This document shows, piece after piece, positions 1 through 6,489 of a stretch of DNA of 9,307 nucleotides. The notes below the pieces were generated by a model. The model worked only from the letters and a program-made list of their open reading frames with translations. It made no database searches and was not told the origin of the DNA. This DNA is from Bacteroidales bacterium (lineage in GTDB: Bacteria; Bacteroidota; Bacteroidia; Bacteroidales; VadinHA17). The stretch's first letter is position 1. Each line of letters starts with the position of its first letter. The DNA lies in assembly GCA_003501665.1 (NCBI GenBank), contig DNOQ01000090.1, positions 3,083-12,389 on the forward strand. Direction: 5' to 3'. The translations under genes were made by a program, and so were the position numbers.

Positions 1-705
1 ATCATCTGTTAAACCCGTGTCATATCTGACGTCTGACATTTGCATTTTTGTTTTATGATTTTTCTTAAAGTCAGTCATTTCAATTTCCTGGGCATTCCAG
101 TAGTTTCCTACCTTACTGAACACATATTTTGCTGACTTAATTTTTGTATTTCCTTTATCATAATAGTCCATCGTCTCAGGGTAAAAGTTTGTTTTATTGA
201 TGGTTACAACTATTTTGGAATAATCAGTTTGAGCCTTTGGTGTCAGTTCCAGCGTAAATACATTTGTACCTGCTTCAATTAATTTAGGTGTGTATTTTGC
301 TGAATAAGGTTTTGACTCCATATCATCATAAGAGAAATCTGTACCTGCAAAATTCTGATTCTTTGCACTGGTGGCAATTCTTCTTTCCTTTCCAAAGGCA
401 GGCAAATACAAATACATGACATCATTTGGTAGAGATAATACTGATATACCCGCCTGTGACGCCGGTGCTGTAAATCGAAACATTCTTTTATCGTTTCCTT
501 TCTGTTGGATTGTCGCCTCTCTGATTTCTTCTTTTCCACTCTTATCAATAAGAACAATCATATTTTTACCAGTTAAATCTTTCGGTGAGTACATTACATC
601 ATCCATTCTTTTTAGAATTGAAGAAGCATCCTGTGCATTGACTGAATATATACTACATGCCAGAACAGTAATGGTTACTACCGCTGAATAAATTAATGCT
701 TTCAT
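1..705 (-). CDS. LolA-like outer membrane lipoprotein-sorting protein (3' end cut by window edge)
   Basis: I read this frame by hand from the ATG at 705-703: 235 codons with no stop, continuing past base 1. The N-terminus (MKALIYSAVVTITVLACSIY, then SVNAQDASS) is a signal peptide. The likely cleavage is after VNA, though VLAC at residues 14-17 could be read as a lipobox. After it come ILKRMDDVMYSPKD, a run of beta-strand-like segments, an ETMDYYDKG-like segment and KYVFSKVGNYWNAQEIEMTD. This layout matches the periplasmic 'outer membrane lipoprotein-sorting' family with a LolA/LolB-type fold, usually about 240-260 residues, so perhaps 10-25 residues are missing. The family is thought to bind lipid or acyl chains in an open barrel in the periplasm. 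It starts 25 nt after the stop of the RND transporter, so the two are probably co-transcribed and work together. The family call is fairly sure; the cargo is unknown. It is probably not the housekeeping LolA. Confidence 0.8.
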   Translation of the reverse strand, partial: MKALIYSAVVTITVLACSIYSVNAQDASSILKRMDDVMYSPKDLTGKNMIVLIDKSGKEEIREATIQQKGNDKRMFRFTAPASQAGISVLSLPNDVMYLYLPAFGKERRIATSAKNQNFAGTDFSYDDMESKPYSAKYTPKLIEAGTNVFTLELTPKAQTDYSKIVVTINKTNFYPETMDYYDKGNTKIKSAKYVFSKVGNYWNAQEIEMTDFKKNHKTKMQMSDVRYDTGLTDD

Positions 706-730
706 ATTTTAATTTTTATTAGTGAATAAA

Positions 731-2956
731 TTAATTGGCAATGATTTTACGTTTCCTGTTTACCAAAATCAGTATTACAGGCAAAAGTGTCAATGAGCCA
801 AGACCTGAACCAATCATGCTTATTGCCACGAGCAAACCGAAATTCTGTAATGGGACTAACTGAGAAAATAGTAATACCAGGAATCCTGCTGCTACTGATG
901 TAACATTAATTATTATAGCCTTGCCGCTTGTCATCAATGTTCTTTCAATAGCCTTTTCAGTATCACCATTTTCTTCAAGGTGTGAATTAAATCCTGAAAT
1001 AAAATGTATCGAATAATCGATGCCTATTCCTAATGCAATACTACCAACAAGGACAGTAGCAATGTCAAGAGGAATTCCCGCGTATCCCATAAACCCGAAT
1101 AAGATTAATATTGTTGCAATTATGGGAATGGTCGCATAGACTCCCTTTGAAAAGGAACGGAAGATTAATCCCACAATCAGAACTACCAGAACTAAGGCTA
1201 TCATAAGGCTGCTGTACTGACTTTTAATCAGGCTGTCATTTAGTCTGACATAAACAGAAGGCATTCCTGTTAATTCTATTTTGCAATTCTCATTTGAGTT
1301 TTCCTCAATGAACAGTTGCATTTTTTTTGTAAACATTTCTATTTCTTTGTTTTCAACCGAGGCAAATTTTGACTGGATAATTCCTCTTGTCAAATCTTCA
1401 GAAACGAGCTGAGTCATAACATCCTGCCCATCAAGAAGAAACCATAACTGCTCGATTTTAGACCGGTCATCAGGTATTTTTTTCCCTTCCAGCATGGCGT
1501 CATTCATTTGCTCTATCAAGTCGCCAACTGATTGTGTTATGCTGATATTCGGGTCAAGTTTCATAAATTGTTCGGTTTTTATCATAAGGTTTAAAACCTC
1601 CGGACTTTGCACGTCACCGTCAAAAACAACAAAAACAGGAAATGAACCCCCAAATTTTTTCTGCATCAAATCCTCTGAAACTCTTGTTGGATTATCCTTC
1701 TTGAAATAATCAGCCATGTTTGTGCTTGTTTTAATAAGGAACAAGCCGACAATACTTATAACCAGAAAAGTACCCCAAATTGAAAATATATATTTGGGGT
1801 GTTTAAGAAGCAGATTAGAAAGAGGTAATAGGATAAAATGAGATAAAATGGTTTTCTTTTCTGGTAAATTTTCTGCCACTTTGCTTTCATTTTTTGAAAA
1901 TACGGAAGAAAGAGCCGGAACAAAAAATATTGCAAGAATAAGGGATACAATCACTCCTATTGCCGTAAAAATACCAAAATCCTTAATCATTGTCAGGTAA
2001 GCACCAAGAACAAATGACACAAATCCTACGGCAGTTGTTAACGCTGCAAGAATTACAGGAATGATTACATAGCCCAGTGCCTTTATTATAGTTTGATTGA
2101 AATCACCTGTTCTGAATAGATTAAAGCTGTTTATTACATGAATCGTGTAAGCACTGCCTACTGCAAGCAGTATAACAGGTACAATATTTAAGATAATAGT
2201 AAGTTCATGACCTGTAGTAACAATAATTCCTACAGTCCATATAATGGTAATCCCGGCAGTAAGGAGTGGCATTAGTACGCCTCTGAGAGACCTGAAACTT
2301 ATAAATAAAATCAGTGCAATAACTATGAAAACTATCGGTAAAAGCCATACTATATCTGATACTATTAAATCAGAAACATCATTTATCATAAATGGCAGTC
2401 CGCCAAAATAGACTGTTTCAGGTAAATCAAGTGCCGCAACCTTGTTCTTGATTTCATTGGCAACTGCCTGTTTATCAGCATCAGGAATTAAAGTGAACAT
2501 TATAACCGTTGCTGTTCCATCCTCTGATACGATTGCCCCTTTATACATCTCTTTTGAGTATACATAGGTTTTCAGACTGTCTAACCGGGACTGCTCAAAC
2601 GGAAGGTTATACTCGTCAACAAGTTTCCCGATTTCAATTCCTTCTTCAGTGCTTCTGATATCAAGGATGTTGGTAAGGCTTGTGACAGTAGAAACACCAT
2701 GAGTAATTTTCAGGCTGTCTGTAATTTGTTTGACATGCTGTAGCAAATCAGCTTTAAAAATATTGTCTGATTCAAGGACTATCATGCCCATGTCATTACC
2801 ACCAAACTGGCTGCCAATATTTTTAAACATCAAGGCAGCCGGATCATCGTCCGGTAATGAACTGATTATATCAGAATTTATGCTTATAAATCTGGTCTGA
2901 AGACCAAAGAAAATTGTTATACCAATTACACTTAACTGCTTATGCCCTTTAAACAT
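731..2956 (-). CDS. RND superfamily transporter, MMPL/SSD type (COG1033-like exporter)
   Basis: The protein has 741 residues and the two-fold RND layout. A short first hydrophobic segment (about 8-20) precedes a periplasmic domain (about 25-195) and a membrane block (about 200-352). The second half has a helix at about 390-408, a second periplasmic domain (about 410-575) and a final membrane block (about 580-733) ending in a basic tail (NRKRKIIAN). The second half carries the hallmark GIGIDYSIHF (643-652) with Asp647-Tyr648. The first half has the matching GSAYTIHV (267-274) with Ala in place of Asp. Such single-protein exporters move lipids or hydrophobic compounds using the proton gradient, and need no separate membrane fusion protein. 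The ATG at 2956 is the only usable start: upstream codons hold no ATG, GTG or TTG before an in-frame TGA at 2983-2981. The first helix is shorter than normal and a 13-bp inverted repeat covers its codons, so the N-terminus may be altered. The downstream LolA-like gene suggests transfer of the substrate to a periplasmic carrier. Confidence 0.85.
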   Translation of the reverse strand: MFKGHKQLSVIGITIFFGLQTRFISINSDIISSLPDDDPAALMFKNIGSQFGGNDMGMIVLESDNIFKADLLQHVKQITDSLKITHGVSTVTSLTNILDIRSTEEGIEIGKLVDEYNLPFEQSRLDSLKTYVYSKEMYKGAIVSEDGTATVIMFTLIPDADKQAVANEIKNKVAALDLPETVYFGGLPFMINDVSDLIVSDIVWLLPIVFIVIALILFISFRSLRGVLMPLLTAGITIIWTVGIIVTTGHELTIILNIVPVILLAVGSAYTIHVINSFNLFRTGDFNQTIIKALGYVIIPVILAALTTAVGFVSFVLGAYLTMIKDFGIFTAIGVIVSLILAIFFVPALSSVFSKNESKVAENLPEKKTILSHFILLPLSNLLLKHPKYIFSIWGTFLVISIVGLFLIKTSTNMADYFKKDNPTRVSEDLMQKKFGGSFPVFVVFDGDVQSPEVLNLMIKTEQFMKLDPNISITQSVGDLIEQMNDAMLEGKKIPDDRSKIEQLWFLLDGQDVMTQLVSEDLTRGIIQSKFASVENKEIEMFTKKMQLFIEENSNENCKIELTGMPSVYVRLNDSLIKSQYSSLMIALVLVVLIVGLIFRSFSKGVYATIPIIATILILFGFMGYAGIPLDIATVLVGSIALGIGIDYSIHFISGFNSHLEENGDTEKAIERTLMTSGKAIIINVTSVAAGFLVLLFSQLVPLQNFGLLVAISMIGSGLGSLTLLPVILILVNRKRKIIAN

Positions 2957-3073
2957 GTCATATTTGTTAGTAGTTGAAAATCAGCAATATATAAACTAAG
3001 TGAATTTACAAATAATAGGCTAACTATCAATGCTTTAATCAATATTAGCATGACCGAATAGCATAAGCAGTTA
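2933..3073. repeat. 13-bp perfect inverted repeat flanking the transporter start
   Basis: The left arm TAACTGCTTATGC (2933-2945) and the right arm GCATAAGCAGTTA (3061-3073) are exact reverse complements, separated by 115 bp. The left arm lies inside codons 4-8 of the RND gene (GHKQL) and the right arm lies in the upstream spacer. The intervening DNA carries the start codon. A 9-base direct repeat TTACACTTA (2926-2934 and 3071-3079) overlaps the outer ends of both arms. It could be a scar of a small inversion or duplication, an invertible segment, or chance. No recombinase gene is visible in the window. Confidence 0.55.
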
Positions 3074-3134
3074 CACTTATTATAATTAGCCATCTGTTTT
3101 TGAGGATTGTCTGTGCAAATCGTTCCATATATTA

Positions 3135-3150
3135 AATATTGACCAATATT
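3135..3150. promoter_or_regulatory. Candidate TetR operator, perfect 16-bp palindrome
   Basis: AATATTGACCAATATT is a perfect inverted repeat with 7-bp arms and a 2-bp centre. It lies in the gap between tetR and the RND gene, about 180 bp upstream of the RND start and just downstream of a -7-like TAGTTTTG on the minus strand. Size and place fit a TetR-family operator repressing the RND-lolA-like operon. A related 10-bp palindrome CCAATATTGG occurs at 3965-3974, upstream of tetR. Binding is inferred. Confidence 0.45.
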
Positions 3151-3171
3151 GTTTTAAAGTCAGTTCAAAAC
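3151..3171. promoter_or_regulatory. Second candidate operator overlapping a possible RND-operon -7 box
   Basis: GTTTTAAA (3151-3158), a 5-bp centre, and TTCAAAAC (3164-3171) form an imperfect 21-bp palindrome with one mismatch in 8 arm pairs, directly beside the 16-bp palindrome. On the minus strand, bases 3173-3166 read TAGTTTTG, matching the Bacteroidetes -7 element TAnnTTTG. No TTTG is found at the expected 19-21 bp upstream, so the promoter call is weak. Confidence 0.35.
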
Positions 3172-3229
3172 TAAGAATAGATTTTTACTAAAAGTGTTTC
3201 TTGTTCAAATTTTAACAAAAAAATTGTGA

Positions 3230-3814
3230 TTATTTTCTTTGTGTTCTTAAACTATTGACAATCATTGATGATAGTTCATCAATGGTACTCTCGTATTCTG
3301 AATATTTTTCCTGAAGAAATAATGGTATTTCAATCCCATTAATGACCATCATGAAAATATTAATGGTTGAATTTATATTTTTGAAATCAAGATAACCCTC
3401 TAACTTCCCCCTTTCAAGTATTATTGTCAATTGTACTCTTTCAAATTCAGTGAAATCTTCGCGAACATCTTTCACAAATAGATATTTATCGAAAAAATCA
3501 GCTTTAAGCGTTTCGTGATAGTTTACAGCTTTATGTAACAACTTTAGCCTTGTCAGAGTGTATTCTTTGAGTGTAATAAGGGAATCATTTTCGGCATCAA
3601 CAATTTTCTTTAACTCTATTTTAACAACATTTAACTCCTGTTTTAATACTTCATTAAAAAGCTCTTCCTTCCCTTTAAAATAATAATATAACACCCCTTT
3701 GGCTTTATGGATATGCTTGGCAATCTCATCCATAGTAGTTTTATGAAACCCGAATTTTGAAAAGTATTTCGAAGCTGAATTTATAATCAGATTTCTTACG
3801 TTAATTTCCGACAT
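3230..3814 (-). CDS. TetR/AcrR-family transcriptional regulator
   Basis: The protein has 194 residues, the usual TetR-family length. The N-terminal DNA-binding domain is clear: a first helix with NLIINSASKYFSKFGFHKTT (8-27), then the helix-turn-helix MDEIAKHIHKAKGVLYYYF (28-46) and the typical KGKEELFNEVL (47-57). Residues about 60-190 are helical and variable, forming the ligand-binding and dimerisation domain, which has no signature that names a ligand. The gene lies upstream of and in the same direction as the RND and LolA-like genes, separated from the RND gene by 273 nt that contain palindromes. It is therefore most likely the local repressor, relieved when the transported or related compound binds. 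The start at 3814 sits 15-20 nt downstream of the predicted transcription start and is the natural N-terminus for the family. Confidence 0.9.
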   Translation of the reverse strand: MSEINVRNLIINSASKYFSKFGFHKTTMDEIAKHIHKAKGVLYYYFKGKEELFNEVLKQELNVVKIELKKIVDAENDSLITLKEYTLTRLKLLHKAVNYHETLKADFFDKYLFVKDVREDFTEFERVQLTIILERGKLEGYLDFKNINSTINIFMMVINGIEIPLFLQEKYSEYESTIDELSSMIVNSLRTQRK

Positions 3815-3817
3815 TAT

Positions 3818-3849
3818 ATTTGACTAATTTGATTTACAGGTCAAATCTA
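3818..3849 (-). promoter_or_regulatory. Possible tetR promoter -7 element and inverted repeat
   Basis: On the minus strand, bases 3849-3842 read TAGATTTG, matching the Bacteroidetes -7 element TAnnTTTG. The distance suits a short 5' UTR before the ATG at 3814. No TTTG is found at the expected -33 position. ATTTGAC (3818-3824) and GTCAAAT (3840-3846) form a 7-bp inverted repeat with a 15-bp centre that overlaps the -7 box. This would fit autoregulation, but is weak evidence. Confidence 0.35.
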
Positions 3850-4090
3850 CAAGTTTTTTAATTGTATTCTCATTTAAGCGATTGGATGTTGACAAATAGA
3901 GTGCTTAATGTAATACTGGTGGTAATCATAATTCAATATTTATTTTTTCATTTCTGCGTGATACCCAATATTGGTTGCATGTTGGGGCAGGTAAATTACT
4001 TATTATTGGACATAAAAAATAATATATTACTCTAAAAATCAATAATTAAAGTGATTTATTAAGACATTTTAATTAAAATGTGTAATTAGT
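3850..4090. other. AT-rich intergenic spacer upstream of tetR
   Basis: I see no gene here on either strand. The only notable item is the palindrome CCAATATTGG (3965-3974), whose core resembles the candidate TetR operator at 3135-3150. The stretch separates the leftward tetR group from the rightward trp operon. Confidence 0.5.
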
Positions 4091-4170
4091 TACCGTCCGC
4101 CACCGACCTCAACTAAATCCCCGCAGACCGGATCACCGAAGGTAATCGCCACCTGCCACCAAACCCACGT
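4091..4170. other. GC-rich intergenic patch of unknown nature
   Basis: These 80 bases are about 60% G+C (48 of 80 by my count), within strongly AT-rich spacer. They contain the heptamer CGCCACC twice (4098-4104 and 4147-4153). The minus strand has a short open frame ending at about 4090, but it has no start codon at its head. The patch may be a dispersed intergenic repeat or the remnant of a lost gene or mobile element. I cannot identify it. Confidence 0.4.
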
Positions 4171-4236
4171 ATTCTCCCTAAAATTAAACGAAGGTTTTAC
4201 AAAGCATATGAATTATCAAAGTTAAATTAAGAAAGA

Positions 4237-4268
4237 TTTGTTGTTTATAATAACAATTTATACTTTTG
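4237..4268 (+). promoter_or_regulatory. trp operon promoter, Bacteroidetes primary-sigma type
   Basis: TTTG (4237-4240), a 20-bp spacer (4241-4260) and TACTTTTG (4261-4268) match the Bacteroidetes consensus TTTG-N19-21-TAnnTTTG at every defined position. Transcription should start at about 4272-4278, giving a very short 5' UTR (roughly 11-17 nt) before the leader peptide ATG at 4289. The transcript would then run through the attenuator into trpE. Confidence 0.75.
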
Positions 4269-4288
4269 TGGCTGAAAAGGTTTAAAAA

Positions 4289-4348
4289 ATGAAAGCAATT
4301 TATACAAATTGGTGTTGGTGGTTAAGCAGATTTCACTTAATAATGTGA
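4289..4348 (+). CDS. trpL: trp operon leader peptide
   Basis: This is a 19-codon reading frame, MKAIYTNWCWWLSRFHLIM, ending in TGA. Three of four consecutive codons (8-11) are TGG (4310-4312, 4316-4318, 4319-4321). Trp is normally a rare residue, so the cluster, placed between a consensus promoter and a terminator in front of trpE, is the signature of a ribosome-mediated attenuation leader. When charged tRNA-Trp is scarce, the ribosome stalls on these codons and changes the folding of the RNA downstream. There is no Shine-Dalgarno sequence, only an A-rich stretch before the ATG, as is usual in this phylum. The peptide itself probably has no function beyond its translation. Confidence 0.88.
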   Translation: MKAIYTNWCWWLSRFHLIM

Positions 4349-4368
4349 GACTACCAGCTATTTGTATA
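4301..4368 (+). promoter_or_regulatory. trp leader hairpin (segments 1:2) sequestering the Trp codons
   Basis: TATACAAAT (4301-4309) pairs with ATTTGTATA (4360-4368) over 9 bp. TGGTGG (4316-4321), which is the last two Trp codons, pairs with CTACCA (4351-4356) over 6 bp including one G-U. A small internal loop separates the two helices. A ribosome stalled at the Trp codons would melt this hairpin and free 4351-4368. The same region can form a smaller hairpin, TTCAC (4332-4336) with GTGAG (4345-4349). The classical antiterminator partner in the terminator 5' arm is not obvious. Confidence 0.55.
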
Positions 4369-4385
4369 TTTTTTAAATAAATATT

Positions 4386-4421
4386 AAAAACGGCCTGTCG
4401 GACTCACGACAGGCCGTTTTT
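4386..4421 (+). terminator. Intrinsic terminator (trp attenuator) before trpE
   Basis: AAAAACGGCCTGTCG (4386-4400) and CGACAGGCCGTTTTT (4407-4421) are perfectly complementary over 15 bp, around the 6-nt loop GACTCA. The 10-bp GC-rich core ends in a T tract, followed by AT-rich sequence. It lies about 30 nt before the trpE start and 37 nt after the leader peptide stop, so it must be bypassed for the operon to be expressed. Confidence 0.92.
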
Positions 4422-4450
4422 AATTAATAAAACTTACAAAACTCATAACG

Positions 4451-5860
4451 ATGAAAAGATTCGAGGTAAAAACCAAAACTGTCAGATTACTGGCTGATAC
4501 TATTACTCCTGTCAGCATTTATCTTAAGATCAGAGATATATATCCAAACTCCCTGCTGCTTGAGAGTTCGGATTATCATGGTAATGAGAACAGTTATTCT
4601 TATATCTGCCTTAAACCCATTGCCTCTTTTGAAGCAGATAACGGATCGGTTACGGAGATATACCCCGATGGATCAGGAACGAAAACAGTTCTGAATGACA
4701 GGAGTACCTTTAATAAAAGGTTCTCAGCTTTCATTGAATCATTTGTTCTATCCGGTCAAAATGATGACATCCCCGTAAATGGATTATTCGGGTACATTTC
4801 TTATGATGCTGTGGAATACTTTGAAAAGATCAGATTCAATTCCGGGAATAAATATGAATATAAAATTCCTGATGTGAGGTATCATCTTTATAAATACATA
4901 ATAGCAATCAACCACTACCAGAATATTCTCCAAATAATTGAGAACCAGATAAACGGCGAACCAGGTGAAATTGAAATGATAGAGACTCTCCTGAACAGCC
5001 GGAATTTTGCCATTTACCCGTTCCGTACCGTCGGCGATGAAAGTCAGAACATATCGGACGAACAATACAAGGCAATGGTTAACAAAGGGAGAGAACACTG
5101 TCTGAGAGGCGATGTATTTCAGGTAGTTCTTTCGCGGCAGTTTTCACAACGGTTCAAAGGTGATGAATTTAATGTTTACAGAGCATTACGTTCAATCAAC
5201 CCTTCACCATATCTGTTTTATTTTGATTACGGGAGTTATAAAATTTTCGGATCATCGCCTGAGGCTCATCTTAAGATCATGAAAGGTAAAGCATATATTA
5301 ATCCCATAGCCGGAACCTTCAGACGGACTGGTGATGATGAAAATGACAAAATGCTGGCAGAGCGGCTTTCATACGACCTTAAAGAGAATGCGGAGCACAT
5401 CATGCTCGTCGATCTGGCGCGGAACGACCTGAGCAGGTACGGGAAAAATGTCAGGGTTGAAAGTTCCCGCGAGATTCAGTTCTATTCCCATGTAATTCAC
5501 CTTGTTTCTTCTGTTTCGGGTGATCTTCGTGAAGGTTCATCCATGGCGGATATGATGAGCGCCACCTTTCCGGCGGGAACTCTTTCCGGCGCTCCAAAAC
5601 ATATGGCAATGCAGCTTATCGACAGATATGAAAACCAGAGACGCGGTTATTACGGAGGAGCAATAGGATTTATTGACCTGAGAGGATCTCTCAACCATGC
5701 TATCATGATACGGACTTTTCTGAGCAAAGGTAATATCCTCTATTACCAGGCAGGAGCAGGAATAGTTGCAGCATCGAATGAAAATAATGAACTGCAGGAA
5801 GTTAACAATAAACTGGGTGCACTGAAAAAAGCCATTGAAATGGCAGGAGGAATACGATGA
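4451..5860 (+). CDS. trpE: Anthranilate synthase component I
   Basis: TrpE makes anthranilate from chorismate, using ammonia supplied by the TrpG subunit; this is the first committed step of tryptophan synthesis. The 469 residues match the compact form of the family. The N-terminal domain carries LLES (36-39) in NSLLLESSDY, the motif that forms the tryptophan feedback site. The C-terminal chorismate-binding domain shows FQVVLSRQF, NPSPYLFYFDYG, FGSSPEAHLK, NPIAGTFRRTG, ENAEHIMLVDLARNDLSR, FPAGTLSGAPK, GYYGGAIGF, and YYQAGAGIVAASNENNE near the end. The PIAGT motif and the LLES site favour TrpE over PabB or other chorismate enzymes, and the operon settles it. The ATG at 4451 follows the attenuator by about 30 nt without a Shine-Dalgarno motif. 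The stop overlaps the trpG start (ATGA), suggesting coupled translation of the two subunits. Confidence 0.97.
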   Translation: MKRFEVKTKTVRLLADTITPVSIYLKIRDIYPNSLLLESSDYHGNENSYSYICLKPIASFEADNGSVTEIYPDGSGTKTVLNDRSTFNKRFSAFIESFVLSGQNDDIPVNGLFGYISYDAVEYFEKIRFNSGNKYEYKIPDVRYHLYKYIIAINHYQNILQIIENQINGEPGEIEMIETLLNSRNFAIYPFRTVGDESQNISDEQYKAMVNKGREHCLRGDVFQVVLSRQFSQRFKGDEFNVYRALRSINPSPYLFYFDYGSYKIFGSSPEAHLKIMKGKAYINPIAGTFRRTGDDENDKMLAERLSYDLKENAEHIMLVDLARNDLSRYGKNVRVESSREIQFYSHVIHLVSSVSGDLREGSSMADMMSATFPAGTLSGAPKHMAMQLIDRYENQRRGYYGGAIGFIDLRGSLNHAIMIRTFLSKGNILYYQAGAGIVAASNENNELQEVNNKLGALKKAIEMAGGIR

Positions 5861-6426
5861 AAATAATAGTGATCGACAATTATGATTCGTTTACCTATAA
5901 CCTGGTACACGTTATCGAAAAGCTGACAGGGAAATATCCCGATGTGTACAGGAATGATGAAATTGCAATTGAAAAGATCGGCGAATACGATAAGATCCTT
6001 ATCTCACCGGGACCAGGTATTCCGTCGGAGTCGGGTATCTGCCTTGATCTGATCAAAAAGTACTCCCCGACAAAAAGCATACTTGGTATCTGTCTCGGTC
6101 ATCAGGCTATCTGTGAAGCCTTTGACGGCCGGATCCTCAATCTCAGTACAGTCTACCATGGCATAGCATCACCCGTAAAAATAAAGGCAGCCGACGATCC
6201 TTTGCTTAAAAATATCCCCCCGATAATTATGGCAGGCCGATATCACTCGTGGGTTGTATCAAAAAAACATCTGCCTGAATGCTTTAAGATAACCTGTGAA
6301 GACGAAAATGGGATTATCATGGGAATAAGTCACCGTAATTATGATGTAAGAGGCCTTCAGTTTCATCCGGAATCAGTTCTAACAGAATATGGAACTGAAA
6401 TAATCAGGAACTGGATCGATTTGTAA
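5857..6426 (+). CDS. trpG: Anthranilate synthase component II (glutamine amidotransferase)
   Basis: TrpG hydrolyses glutamine and passes ammonia to TrpE. The 189 residues form a single class-I amidotransferase domain. The start is typical (MKIIVIDNYDSFTYNLVH), the oxyanion region is SPGPGIPSESG (50-60), the nucleophile is Cys79 in GICLGHQAI, and the catalytic His170 and Glu172 lie in GLQFHPES. All three triad residues are present, so it should be active. It is a separate protein, not fused to TrpE or TrpD. It could also serve PabB for folate synthesis, as in some bacteria, but that cannot be told here. Its ATG overlaps the trpE stop by 4 nt. A 63-nt gap to trpD follows, in which I see no terminator or promoter. 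Confidence 0.96.
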   Translation: MKIIVIDNYDSFTYNLVHVIEKLTGKYPDVYRNDEIAIEKIGEYDKILISPGPGIPSESGICLDLIKKYSPTKSILGICLGHQAICEAFDGRILNLSTVYHGIASPVKIKAADDPLLKNIPPIIMAGRYHSWVVSKKHLPECFKITCEDENGIIMGISHRNYDVRGLQFHPESVLTEYGTEIIRNWIDL

Positions 6427-6489
6427 GAATCACCAGAGAATTAATGGAGATCAAAAAAACAATTCAACTTTAAATCACAAATTAATACC

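Noticed and set aside
279..691. Opposing open frames of 92 and 106 codons on the two strands.
   Set aside because: Both are shadows of the LolA-like gene, whose own frame is open from 705 to the edge with a signal peptide and family features.
1494..1950. Open frames of 71 (plus) and 64 (minus) codons inside the RND gene.
   Set aside because: They overlap a well-supported 741-residue transporter and have no recognisable protein features.
4085..4215. Minus-strand frame through the GC-rich patch that reads Trp-Val-Trp-Trp, resembling a second leader peptide.
   Set aside because: No start codon lies between the preceding in-frame stop and the Trp codons, and there is no trp gene or terminator downstream on that strand. 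The Trp codons come from the GGTGG-rich complement of the repeated CCACC.
6427..6489. trpG-trpD gap with a 9-codon frame starting ATGGAGATC at about 6444.
   Set aside because: The frame has no amino-acid bias, hairpin or promoter consensus. It appears to be plain spacer.
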